Assembly: GCA_003255025.1 (NCBI GenBank)
Contig: QANY01005060.1
Coordinates: forward strand, 248,001 to 312,000
DNA: 64,000 nucleotides
Direction: 5' to 3'
Source of the DNA: Datisca glomerata
Taxonomy: Eukaryota > Streptophyta > Magnoliopsida > Cucurbitales > Datiscaceae
The position numbers were made by a program, and so were the translations under genes. The notes beneath the pieces are model-generated. The model did no database searches, was not told the origin of the DNA, and saw nothing but the letters and a program-made list of their open reading frames with translations. Position 1 is the first letter of the stretch. Each line of letters starts with the position of its first letter. Of this stretch, positions 9,740 through 21,647 are shown in pieces.

Positions 9740-11600
9740 CATTTTGTAGAACCTCGAACATATACTGTATACAGAAATATTGTGCTGCCGACATGCAGCC
9801 AGCACATGCTTGCATGGAATTTGATCAAGATCAAATTCTTTGTATGTACAAGTCTTAAAATGCAAGTTTACCACTACTTCTCTACCCGCACTCGCGACCG
9901 TGGATGTCGAAAGGAAATAATGATAGTGTATGCGATGTAAAATGCTTCTTATTAAGCTCAGTCCCAACCCAATCTGTCATATGCGAGGTGATTTGACAGG
10001 TAGTCGTCCGTCGTTCATAGAACCACTGTTGTCACGCATATGTTCTATACGACATGTAATGCGAAGCTTTCTAGCATCCTTCAAAATCTCAATTAAACAT
10101 TCTGCAATGTTTGTAGTCATTATATTGTATTGTCTTCCATCAAAATGGGAACGTGCCCACCTCTTAACTCCCCCCACCGGCACGTATTGTGAAATATCTA
10201 GAAATACATAAAAAATGAGTCGTGAGCTGATCAAATTATGATTGACAGTATTCCTTTACTGCTTTAAAAAAATGCGACCACATCTTCATTTTTATAAATT
10301 GATTTGATATTTTGATCTATATGGAAGATGCAAGCTCCATGAAGCGCATTGGGAAATACAACTTGTACAACATTTAATATACTTGTATGCATGTCAGATA
10401 TAAACACAAAGTCTTCCGGATCGCCGATTACATCTTAAAGTTTACGGAATAACCATTCCCACAAATCATTATGTTCTGAATCTGCAATTCCAAATGCAAC
10501 GGGATATATTTGGTTGTTCTCATCCTTTACGGTTGCAAAAAAAAATGCCTTTGTATTTGACTTTTAAGGCGGTTGCATCAACAGCAATGCCATGCCGTAT
10601 ATAACTGAAAAATCCACGAGCAGATGGTCCAAAAGCCATGAAAAATATTTAAAATGATCATGCTCATCGGTCTCTATGTGTGTTGTTGTCCCTGAAAATA
10701 TTTAATATTGATGTATTAAATTCGACATAGTACATAATGGATAACGAGGTCAGTGTAGTACTTGTGTAGACATTATATAGGTCTGTGTACCCATCGTGTA
10801 GTATACATGAGGGATACACGAGGTCAATGTAGTACTCGTGTAGACATTATGATTGTAAAATAGTGTTCAGGATGACTATACGAGGTTAGTGCACCCTTCA
10901 TGTATATTACACGATGACTACATATAGTCAGTGTACCCATCGTGTAGACTACACGAGGTCAGTATACCCATCGTGTAGAGTACATAATGACTACACGTGG
11001 TCAGTGTACCCATCGTGTAGTATACACGAGACTCGTGTAGACATTATGATGGCAAAATAAAAAATAAGTACCTAGATTTTTTTATCCTGACACATGACAA
11101 TGTGCTGGAAGCATCCTATAGTTGTCTTCAGTAGATCTTCAAACTAATTCCAAAGCATATTCCTTAGTCCTCCATGCTTTATAGTAACTTATGTTGACAC
11201 CGAAATCAAGTCGAACATCTTTAATTATGTTTTTTGGCCTATATATACACCGACACCCGTGTATTTGGACATTATAGAATGACCAATCAATGAATATGTA
11301 GCCTAATGGTGTTCATGTCTCGATACTTTAAATGTGCATGTATGTGTATTGATGAACTTTGTAACTTTAAAGTATGGACAATTTTTTAATTTCATGACCT
11401 GTAACCTCCATTGGCATGTTATCTTAACACATACAAGTACCAATATTGACTGGTTTGACTTGAAGTTCCGAAACTCAAAATTTCTCTAGATGGGCATCAT
11501 ACGAGCAACTTTAAGCAGCTCAACTTTATCACTGTACAAATTATCCATATTTATTGTTTCTCGATTCAAATCAGCCCGTTGCTCATTCGACCCAGGACGT
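9740..11600 (-). pseudogene. MuDR-family transposase of MULE 1, broken
   Basis: Reading leftward, the expected domains appear in order: the N-terminal Mutator DNA-binding domain (~11080-11600; DNLYSDKVELLKVARMMPI, then CQWRLQVMKLKNCP, HTC and a C-terminal Ser/Tyr block), an intron (10692-11071), the transposase core (~10000-10690; a DAT..KVKYKGI-like block, an 'ISDMH' block and MTTNIAECL), and the C-terminal SWIM zinc finger (~9750-9870; residues CTYKEFDLDQIPCKHVLAAC). MULE transposases cut DNA at the TIRs and give 9-bp duplications, as seen here. Frameshifts and stops, mainly in the core between 10240 and 10690, break it. A stretch coding Asp-rich sequence upstream (11640-11860) may be the N-terminal acidic region. 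The two genes of the element converge with almost no spacer. Confidence 0.85.
10735..11050. repeat. Palindromic array e, inside the apparent transposase intron
   Basis: The longest array: eight or more copies of GTGTA-C-CATCGTGTAG-TACACGAGGTCA-like units. It is bounded by a GT-AG interval on the minus strand (donor GTACTTATTT at 11071, acceptor TATTTTCAG ending at 10692) that separates the DNA-binding and catalytic exons. Confidence 0.85.
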
Positions 11601-12023
11601 GTTCATTCAAAGTAGGTTGTGATGGCAATGGATAAGTGGTCTCGGGTTCAAGTCTAGTAGTCTCCACTAATGGCTTCATCATGGTCATCTCCACGGATTA
11701 CATCATCATACACCCTCTAATCAAAATTATCATCATCATCATCATCTCCATCAACATCAACATCCTCATTCTAAAAAATATCCTAATCGTCATGACCAAA
11801 ATTATCATCATAATGATAGTTTCTTTCAAAATGATCAACACTCTCAAACGAAGAATAAAATGAAGAGGAAAATGAAGAAGTACAAAAAATGAAAAATGAA
11901 GAAGGAGAAATGGAGTGGGTAGGGAAGTTTTGAGTGTTAAGTGAGTAGAATATGACATTTGATTAGATAACTTGTAAGAAGGGTAATGAGAAAAAAAAAG
12001 TAAAAAAGTGAGTTAGAGATCTA

Positions 12024-12099
12024 GGTAAACAAAAATTAATATATGAGTTGATTTCTATAAAATAATAATATATACGTCTATTTTAAGAAAGAAAAACAC
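12024..12099. repeat. Right terminal inverted repeat of MULE 1
   Basis: Reverse complement matches 5856-5927; ends ...GAAAAACAC next to the duplication TTAAATCAA. Confidence 0.85.
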
Positions 12100-12108
12100 T
12101 TAAATCAA
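12100..12108. repeat. Right 9-bp target-site duplication of MULE 1
   Basis: TTAAATCAA, identical to 5847-5855. Confidence 0.9.
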
Positions 12109-12185
12109 ATAATACAAAGTAGTACTAAAAACTTGCTATTTTATCACTAACTTATGATAAAAAAAATATTTGTAAAAAAGGCAAA

Positions 12186-12214
12186 AAAGAAAGAAAGAAA
12201 GAAAGAAAGAAAAA
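12186..12214. repeat. (GAAA)n microsatellite
   Basis: Six to seven perfect GAAA units just right of MULE 1. Confidence 0.9.
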
Positions 12215-15200
12215 GAGCATTGGAATATGCTCTACTGATTATGGTTGGGGAAGGGAAGGCGATGAGGCATGTGAGGTTGAGACGAAATTACCACAACCGT
12301 CCAATTCCAGCTGGTGAGCAGAACACCAATATTTTTTATTTTATTATTTTTTTAAAAATCATTAATATTTTCCATTTTCTTTATTTATTTATTTTTTATT
12401 TACACCTCTCTTTCACCGCCAGTAGCCACTCAGCCAGCATCTCGGATTCTACCGTGGGGGAAATCTTCTGTGTATGGTCTTTATTCTGACACGCACTACC
12501 AAAGAGGAATCTACTATTGCTGATGGAATCTTTATTATACATTTGAACAAAATGCGATGGTGATTATTAAAATGATCATGCTCACACTTGTTGCTAGTAA
12601 TTTAAGGGCTCCTATGATTGCAAGCTCAGATATCACGGGTACAGATTATCTCTTGTTTCAAATTTATTATATTTAATTCATTCAAAACATGCATATTTTC
12701 TTAAAGTTTATATCGAATTGACTTAGACCGCTGAGAGAGCATCATAGCATCTATGCGGCATGTTACCTTTTTATTTCAAGGATAACTTTCTGAAAATATT
12801 GAAAGAAAAAAAAATAGAAAATATGTAGGATCATTTGATTTTTTAAGAATATATTTTCTCTATCGTCCCCGACATCTTTTTTTCTCATTTATTACACTTC
12901 AATATCATATTTATTTTTAAAATGACTATTAAATTTCAAATATTTATCTCACATACCGAGGTCTCATATTAGGTATACAATCAAATAAATAAAAGTAAAA
13001 TTTAAAATTTAAATTATATGTATAATTTTAGGTTACGTATGTGTAACCAAAGACATACGAGTATACAACTGTTGATTTAATGGTAGACTATTTAAGGAGT
13101 GTACAATATCTTTAAAAACTTTTGTGTAGTGAAGATGAACTAAACCATGAAAAGCAAAAGAAAATTTGGTGGGCACTAAAAAACATAGTTTTTTTTTACT
13201 GATTTTAAGAAAAGGCAAAGATATTATTGTCCTTTCATTTAAAAAGAAACCCTCAAAGAAATATATTAAAAATATGTTATTGGCAACGGTTGACATCTTT
13301 CATGCTTTTGGTATAAACCTTTCAACAACTTGTAAGATTTTCATAATTTATTCACCTTTTTTGGGTAAATGATAAAGGGAAATTATTGGGTCTACGGATC
13401 AAAATATCATATAGGATTTACATCCTTTAGTTTTGATTCGTTGATTCAGATCGAAACGGTTTTAAATGATATAAAATATAAATAAAAATAATAAATTTCA
13501 TATTTTAACCGTTCATTTTTAATCCAACAGATATGATTAGTGATCACATTGATATTCTCTATAATTTCTCTAATTGTAAATAATAAACCCACTATTACAA
13601 AGTGAAAGGGGAAAGGTTAAAAGAAAGGACATAAAATTGGGTGGCAAATACAGTCTATCTGATCTTACCATGATTACTCTTTTTCACCATTAACAAATTT
13701 GCAAATTGGGTATCTCTCACTATCTCTGCAACTTGTATTTTGCCTCCTCCTGAATCTGTCCTTTGCCCATTCTTATTGCTTTAACAGTTTGCATCACCTC
13801 TATGTCTATAGCTAGCTTTGTAGGTTGAAATATAGTATAGGCCATTGCATTCATGAGCTGGATCATGTCGTCAATGGGTGAAATTATTGAATATACGGGC
13901 CATGATATCGTGTGAGACTCAAATCATTTAATTATATATAATTATGATGTGTTAATTCAGATATGAACGTCTCCGATATATTTAAAATAGAAATCAGAAA
14001 AGTAAATTTATTATTAATTTTTTTAAAAGTAGATATAATAATCCTTTTTAATGTGTTGATAGAACATAATAGAACATTCGTATTTCTTTCGAAAAAATAA
14101 AACTTTAAAAGAAATTATTTAGATTTGACCTTCTTTTTTCTAACTTACCTTTGGGGTGCTCCATGCCTTATTTTTTAAATAATGAAGGCATTTTGAAACT
14201 AACAGCAAGTGTTGTTTGTTCCGAGTGCTAAGTCATGCAGTCTAAGGTTTGCTCTCTTTCAAATCTAGGTTTGAATCTTTAAGAAGGGATTTTTAATTTT
14301 GAAGGCAGCTTGCCTTCTTTAAGTTATGAGTTGCCTTCTTTAAGCATATTATGAGACGACTGAAAATGAGATAAACTAAACTTCAAACTGTCAGGATCGT
14401 CAACGATAGACATTCAATCTGAATCTTTTTAGAATGTAAACAATTCACATAGATTATATCTCCTGGTGTTAAAATCAATGATTAAATTGAGTCACGTGTG
14501 AAAACTTATGAGCACACAAGGTAAACAAGTACTATGAGTAATCAAAATTTACATGCTAAAAAGTTAAAAGGTAAAATGATAATGAAAGTTCTATGTGACA
14601 AAGTGAGAGATAACAAATTAGGTTTTGCTAACAACAAAATATGATCAATTATTGTTGATTAAGGGTAAAGGTTTACTAGGTTTATGAGAGGATGGTGGGT
14701 TTTGAGGAGACTATGTGACCCATCTACAAAAGAGACAGAGACTTATAGCAAAAAGTTGCAAAGAAATGAAAAATGGGGAAAGCTTGATATAGTCATTATA
14801 GGTTTGAAATTGAATTCCTAAGCTAAGCTTTGACCATCTCTATGTGCGGGGTATATACAAATGAAAATCACATTGGAAGTACAAAAAGAAAAACACAAAT
14901 AACATATGAAGTTGATCTAATGATTTAAACCACTCCACATACTCCTTAGATGAATAGATTTAAGTCACATAACTCTCCCTCTCCACTTTGACAGCGAAAA
15001 ACTTACTTCCCGACGTACAGATTGAAATTCTCAATAGCTGCCAAGAAGTAACAAATATGAGTCATTCATTCTGATCGACCCATATTGGAGTAACAAAAAA
15101 ATATTTTTAATAGTTAACTTTTTAATCAAGTCGTTCTAATCAAAACAGATGATTCAGATATGAGTAATTATGCGTTAATATTACTGTCTCATATATAATA

Positions 15201-16137
15201 AGATAATTTTTAGAGAAAGAGAGAGAAACCTAATCTTAGGGGCCTAAGGCCAAGTACGAATAGAACAACTTCACAGAAGAAAAGATCACAAAAGGGATTC
15301 GATGGTCGGTTTTGTAGGGTAGAGACAAAGGGTCTTTATATATTTCTATCTTTTATGCAAAAGGTTAGGTTCAAGACCTTGACTACTCTTATAAATTCTA
15401 TACTCCAAACCATCAAAAGTTTCACATGCTTCCTTCTATTTTCCTCCTCTGTGTTTTAATTTTTTTAATTTCAGGCACCTCTTAGCGGAAAGGAAAATTG
15501 AGGAATATATAATTATGAATTACATGAAGTCTGAATTAACAGTTCTTGTCATAGCACGGTAAGAGAATAACCTTTACACTTAAGAAAATGTAAAAAATAC
15601 GATTACTTAAGTATTTAATTAATTGATACTTGAGTAATTGATCTGGGTCAATTCTTGTAGTCTTAAATCTTTGTTTTTTGGTAGTCTTAAATCCTTAGTT
15701 ACACCTCAAAAAGAGAGAAAACAAACTTTTGATTTTAAGTGTACAGTTTTGATAGGGACCTCTCAGAAAGATTAACTTCTTTAGTTTAATAATGAATCAA
15801 TAACTCAAGAATTAATGATAATTTTAGTCAAGCCAAGCATGATTTATAATAGTGAATGACTTAGTTTGGCCACATATATGAAGAAAAAACCCCAACATTT
15901 TAGCACACGCATGTGAAATATTATGAACTTTACATAGTGCAAACAGTACAACACATGATGGTATATGTGAGTATCATCTTACTTTTGTTTTCTTTTGAAT
16001 TTTGATATTAAAATTTGTAAGTGAGGGAATCGATCATTGCCTTTGGCATTTAGAATAGAAATATATAGATGAGAATCACATTTCAAGTGTGTTGTTCTAT
16101 GTAAACTCAATTAAAGCAGAATAATTATTCGAAAATA
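12215..16137. other. AT-rich intergenic DNA without recognisable genes
   Basis: Open frames here are short and have no protein-like composition or family resemblance. A weak tRNA B-box-like string (GGTTTGAATCT, ~14269-14279) is not accompanied by a convincing A box, so no SINE or tRNA is called. Confidence 0.5.
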
Positions 16138-16315
16138 GTAATTTTACGTTGACTAAATAATTAATTAAGTTTTAAATGACTAAGTGATATGACAATCATT
16201 TATTGATTGATATTTGATGACTCATTAAAATAATTTGATAAATTAACTTATAAATAATCATCTCGTCACTTATTCATTTAAAACTTAATTAATTACTTAA
16301 TCAACGTAAAATTAC
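16138..16315. mobile_element. MITE-like inverted-repeat element, 178 bp
   Basis: The first ~50 bases, beginning GTAATTTTACGTTGA, are almost the exact reverse complement of the last ~50, with about four mismatches; weaker pairing continues inward. Size, AT-richness and lack of coding fit a miniature inverted-repeat element able to fold into one hairpin. Target duplications are not clear, so the superfamily is not assigned. Confidence 0.7.
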
Positions 16316-17337
16316 TCATTAGAAAAATAAAAAGAAATGCAGATTAACAATGATGGATCATTTTGTTCATTCTCCATAACCTTAATCTGTCAATTAATAC
16401 ACACAGAAAGTAAACCAAAAGTTAGTCCAAATTTCAATGCTTTAATCAGATTATTAAGTATATATACAATTAAGACATGCGGTCTATGAGATATTGGGGG
16501 TCGGATGCTGACCAAAAAGAATCATAAACTTTAGGGCCTAATTAAATTCTTAATTAATATATGCATGCACATATATTCATTTACTTAGGATCTTTTGATT
16601 ACAAAAAATTTCTCACTATACAAAAATTAAAAATGAAGGAGTTGACATAAATGATTAAGTCTTGTAATAACATTATATATAAGTTTGAGGATTTAAGACT
16701 CTATCCTCATTTTCGTAAAATTTGTAACATTTTCCTAAAAGGGAAAGAAAACAACCCAATTATAAATGTAAAAAAATCAAGGAGATTTGAAATGGGAACT
16801 TAATTAATTCTTCGAATATATCTCACACAAAGAAAGGAATAATATACACATAAATGCAACATAAATAGAGAGAGAGAGAGGTGCGGATGGATCATGGGTC
16901 AGACATCAGTTATAGCAATCGTGGATGTGAATAGTGAATAATGTGGAGCCATTTGAAATTAAAAAAACCATGGTTTGTCTGTTTTTGGCTGAAGCCTGAA
17001 GCTACGCCTTCTCCACTGTTCTCACACCAACAATACTATTTTATGGACCCCATCTCTTCTCCTCAATGTTATTTATAATCTTGAAGGTTATATTTTTTCG
17101 AAACAATATTTATAAGGTTTCTGTTAGTCTTCGTTTCTGTCATCATGAAACACTATTAGCTGACTTGCATCTCATCAATGAAAAACAAGTGTTTACCCTA
17201 TAATTCACCCAAAACACGCCTTATTTTTATACATATCTTCCTTTCTTATGTTGTTATTCTTATGATAATTTTTAATAGTGACTCATATTTTTCTTCGAAA
17301 AATTTGTATGTTATATAAATAACGTAACTAATACCAG
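16316..17337. other. AT-rich intergenic DNA
   Basis: No gene recognised. It contains a short (GA)n tract at ~16867-16881 and a moderately GC-richer patch at 16960-17060 of unknown nature. Confidence 0.4.
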
Positions 17338-19440
17338 CACTACAGGAAATTCATTCTTTCCAAGCAGTTTTTTCAACCTACGTCAACGGTTAGGGAAAAT
17401 AAACTTGGACAATCACCGTCTAAAAAAAGCTATACCGATAGATTGTCGATGGTAGGGGAACCGCCAGAGTGTCTACACCGGTGGTTAAGAACCGTCGTGA
17501 AAGTGAGCACAACGGCCGGAAAGGTAAAAGTTATCTTTATCGGTCCTTTTTATCCGACTTTTTCCCCCCTTTTATGATAGTTATTTAACCGCCGATGAAG
17601 GTTTTTTCTCTTCTATACCGATGATTATGAACCACCGGTAGAGGAGAAAATTGAACGATTACCGTCGCTTTTTAACCTCCGCCAATGTTGAAAAAACGTA
17701 TGTCACAATTTTACATGTCAATACAGTTTTTAGTACATTCATACATCCCGGACACTCACAACAAAATTAACAGAATTCTCAATTAGTAGAACATCAATTA
17801 GTTCATCAATCTTCTCCTACACTCAACAATTAGACATAAAAGAAACATTAATAAAGTTGAGTAGTACAAATGTTATATCAATATATCATTACAAAATAAA
17901 TGAACAAAAAACTGAACTTTTAAAGCGCAAAGACAAAGCCTATCATGACTCTTCAAATTCCTGACAATAAAAAGATATGAAACTATTTAAGAAGTGAAAA
18001 TAGTAAACGAACAAAACTTAAGAAAAAATAAGTATTTTATTTGACCTAGTGGCATCCTTCAATCAAAGTTATTTTCTTGACGTACACCTTTCAGTTTGTT
18101 AAGTTCGTCAAACAATAATGTTACTTGAGATGCCATATTTGACTGATTAAACTTCAATTCTAGGACTCTCGATTGTAATTGTGTGTTTTCTTCAGCCAGT
18201 TGAAAGCTAGAAGCACCATTGTTACGTTCACTTGACGAATGTGAAAATAACTTCGAGGGAGTAGGGCCTAATCTAAGCCCTTGTACACATCTGGGATGTT
18301 CCTTCCATTACTTGTGAAAAGTTATCGTTCGTCGAGAGACATCTTCAAAATGATCAAAAAGTTTGGCGATGAGCTCCTCCATAGATTTCTATAATGCAAA
18401 ACATACATACATTAATTAGAATACTTCATGTAATAACGTCAATGTAATAAAAAAATTAATTAATTTAAACATTAATCATCGAGGACTTTAATGTAATAAG
18501 GAACTTTAATTAATATAAAAAATAATCATCAAGACTTTAATGTAATAGTCACTTAGTCACAACTTTAGCTTCTGGTTCAACAAAATCCCGTCTTTATACT
18601 TATGAGTGATCGAAAATAATTCTGCACGAATACACATTTAATTTACAAACTAACCCAACTTTGTTAAATATAATAATCATGAATTATCATTTGATGAGAT
18701 ATTTGAGTTATACTTGTCCGGCAGCACGTATTTAACATTTTTTGTTTACTTCGGTTCCTCTTACTAGTCGTACTACGTCTCTAAGAAAAATGTCATAATT
18801 CACTTAATATTTAACATAATTTTTTTTATCAAATGAATAATGATATAGCTATTATCATTCTTTTTAGAGAGTAGCAAAAGTAGACAAGAGTGGTCCATGA
18901 ATTCCTCTGCACTCGAGGAGGTTTATGTGATAGACATTCTTTTACGGCTGCATATTTTACCTCATGCTCTGTCTTAAGTGCACTTTTTCCATCTCTCCAT
19001 TGCTTATTGAGTTTATCCATCGTAGTCATGTAAGCAACATCATCAACATCATATTTGTACTAATAAATTTACCATAAAAGTTAGTATTATGACCACGTAA
19101 TAGTTCATGACAAGCTAAGAAACTAATAAGAAAATACCTTAATAATTTCTCAAACTTGTCTTTGTAGGATTTTGACATTTTTCTCCAATCCTGAAAGTGA
19201 AATGACAAAAATTTGTAACTTTTCACAAGAATACCCAAGAAACTTGCAAACCCCTTTGATCCATCCTCAACTGGTTGATTATCATGATTAAACTCTCCAC
19301 TCTTTTTCTCTCCCTCAAGCAAATTTCGTGTATATTTCATAAGAGTCTTCCAACGCCTATTTGGTGTAAAAATTTCATTAATATTTACATAATCAAAGTA
19401 CTTAGATTTCCTTTGACAAAAAAAGTACTTAGATTTCCTA
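17338..19440. mobile_element. CACTA (En/Spm) transposon, left end and internal part
   Basis: CACTACAGGAAAT at 17338-17350 is the terminal motif of CACTA elements. The next ~350 bases hold short GC-rich repeats (ACCGTC, CCGGTGG, ACCACCGGTAG in both orientations), like the subterminal repeats these elements use to bind TnpA-type protein. Further in are minus-strand remnants of a Ptta/En/Spm-type transposase-associated protein. I cannot find a matching CCTGTAGTG end to the right, so the element is truncated or its end is too diverged; the right border given is where coding similarity stops. Confidence 0.7.
18829..19395 (-). pseudogene. Plant transposase (Ptta/En/Spm)-like gene fragment of the CACTA element
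   Basis: The upstream exon (~19141-19395) encodes RRWKTLMKYTRNL, then NQPVEDGSKGFASFLGILVKS and DWRKMSKSYKDKFEKLLR, the layout of the plant Ptta/En/Spm family domain. It ends at an AAG/GTATTT donor near 19140. The next exon, after TTTATTAG (~19060), gives KYDVDDVAYMTTMDKLNKQWRDGKSALK. A Leu/Gln-rich coiled-coil-like segment further left (~18050-18380) may be its C-terminus. The protein accompanies CACTA elements; function in transposition is poorly known. No start or complete frame survives. Confidence 0.6.
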
Positions 19441-21044
19441 ATATAAGCGATTAGACTATCAAAATCATTCGTTGGTCTCTAAACCTTTAGGGACTACCTA
19501 AATATATTAGAGTTTTGGTGAATAAATAAGTACATGATAGGTACGAGACAATTAAAAATAAAACATGAGTGGATGTGGGGGAAGGGATATAATAGTCCCG
19601 CGCATTCCACTCCTCATCCCTAGGCCATTTATTTTATATATTTACTAAATATATTTATATATTAAAACTACAGACAACTAACCCAACCCATCACTACTTT
19701 ACTAGCAAACTTAGCAATCAAATAAGACAATTGTCATATTATTTTAGGAAACTAAACATATACTTTTTTCTGATTTATACATTGGGATAACATAAAAAAT
19801 AAGTCAATTTTAGAAAAAAAAATAGTTAAAGATAAAATAAAAATTGAAAATAGCCACCCCCAACTTAAAAAAAAAATCGGTACCAATAAGGAATCCCCTC
19901 ATGCCCAATAAAATTTGAGTGTAATGTTCAAAAAACTAATACAATATATGTTGTATTTATAAAATATACAGGTATAATGTATTCTATATATATTATAAAT
20001 AAAATTGACATTTGGAAGCAAATTTCCGTGGGTGACTGAAAATTTTTTTTGGCGCGCCGATTTTTTTAAATACGTGCAGTGATTATTTTTTATGTTTATT
20101 ATACTTGTGATCATTTATAATGATTTTGTTTAAACATGACTTATTTGTGAGCATTACTTTTTATACATTTAAATGGTTGAAAAAAAAAAAGTCTACCACT
20201 AAACGACGTGTGGTTGGTCTCAGGACCTGTGAAAGCCCACATACAAGACGTGAAAACCAACCCAAAATTGACCCATCCATAATCATCCATTAAGTTTTGG
20301 ATCTCACTCCTACTATGATGGATCAGAATTTCCCATTTGGCATTACCCATTTCTTATTTTTTTTAAATTCTATTAAAGCAAAAATATTGAAAAAAAAAGA
20401 TACATTTTTTTTATCTATATATCTTTTTCTAATCCTTTTTTGTATTTTTTCCCTTCTGAAGAAGTTCCTCCTATGATTAATTTATATTTGCAGTAAAGAA
20501 TAATGCTATTTTTTGCTAATATTTATTTTAATTGGATTGTGATTTTACTTAGTTTGTCCCGAATTAAAATAAATGTAAAACTTACCTATCAAATTAAAGG
20601 TACAATTATTCATTTATATGACTATGCTTGGATCATGAAAAATATCAAGGAGATAAATTTGAGAATAAAAGTAAATGGAAGTAGAGAAAACGAGAAGGAA
20701 GTTATTAGTGTAGTAAAACTCGCTCATATCATTATTTTCCTCTCTATATTTTCAAAGACTCATAAACAATGGAAATAAGTCCTTTACATTTTTCTTGATT
20801 TTCCCTACTAATCGACTTTCCTCAACCCCACAAATGAGAAGTCTCCAAGCTTGATCCCTCCCACACAGGGACGACTGGCCTGGGTCCTTCACTCTACATC
20901 CTAGTGACAATACGTGAAACTCTTTCATCGGTCGTTCTTCATTCCAAAATAGAAAATGTATTCTATACAATTATTTTAGTGGCTTATAAATAAGAAGATT
21001 AGGAGATAACGGACGAAGGATATTTATGATATTAGATTAAATTT
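19441..21044. other. Intergenic DNA between the CACTA remnant and the MAP kinase gene
   Basis: AT-rich, several A/T homopolymers. The region 20790-20960 is GC-richer, but its frames have no recognised similarity. No gene called. Confidence 0.45.
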
Positions 21045-21130
21045 ATGTTCTCTCACTCTTTACTCACGGAGCGGCATACCGGAAAATATGTTCTCTCACT
21101 CCTTGCTCACGGAACGACATACTGGGAAAA
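21045..21130. repeat. 43-bp direct tandem repeat, two copies
   Basis: Units start ATGTTCTCTCACT at 21045 and 21088 and share TCACGGA.CG.CATAC.GG. They lie about 0.5 kb downstream of the MAP kinase stop codon. Confidence 0.8.
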
Positions 21131-21647
21131 AAAATCTTCTGCTTACCTTAAAGAACCCTTCAGTGAGAAGACATTTCCCAGACTGGACTGAGCGGGAGGA
21201 GAGCTGCTTTAACATCAATTGGCTACTGGCTCACCCAGCAGAGAAGAGTCAGAGATCTTTCATAATCAAAGTCAGCTTCATTACTGTTTATTTTTGCTAA
21301 TTGAAAAGTAAAAACATGATTTTTGCAGTGTGACTCCTTTCTTTATTTTGTATACCGTGAAATGCCCCTCGTATGTTTGTAACTATTTCTTAGTTTAATA
21401 CATTACTCTTAAAAAAATCCAAGATCCAAACATCGCCTTAACCAAAATATCATCCTCATTCTCTAAGAAAAAGCATCCTCATAAGTAATACATAACATCT
21501 AGTTTACAAAAGGGAGCAAGTTCTCAAACACACGTTTCTATGTACATCTTAAAACAGCCCACATCTAACATGCATTTAACAGAGAAAAAAACACCCAATG
21601 CATGCTTGCTTAAACTTTATTACTAAAAGATGAAAGATAAACAAAAG

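Larger units (their letters stand above)
5856..12099. mobile_element. MULE 1: 6.24-kb Mutator-like element with DUF1985/Ulp1 gene and MuDR transposase
   Basis: Diverged terminal inverted repeats (5856-5927 and 12024-12099) share the blocks TTAAAATAGAC, TAGAAATC.ACTCATA and TAATTTTT.TTAC. They are bordered by the identical 9-bp duplication TTAAATCAA, the hallmark length for Mutator elements. Inside are a rightward DUF1985/Ulp1-type gene and a leftward MuDR-family transposase that meet near 9.73 kb. Presence of a C48-peptidase-type gene marks the KI-MULE (Kaonashi-like) class. Both genes have stops and frameshifts, so the element is not autonomous now. A perfect TSD combined with decayed genes could mean that it moved while already broken, using transposase from another copy, or that the short TSD simply escaped mutation. 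Confidence 0.9.

Noticed and set aside
6425..11050. CRISPR-like array (short palindromic repeats with spacers)
   Set aside because: The units are degenerate, lie in introns of a plant transposon and the spacers are also repetitive; CRISPR arrays do not occur in plant genomes.
11636..11958. Ile/Met-rich frames around CATCATCATC repeats
   Set aside because: These are shadows of a simple ATC repeat that, on the transposase strand, codes an Asp-rich stretch.
14221..14345. SINE or tRNA gene
   Set aside because: Only a weak B-box-like string is present; no A box, no cloverleaf and no A-tail could be seen.
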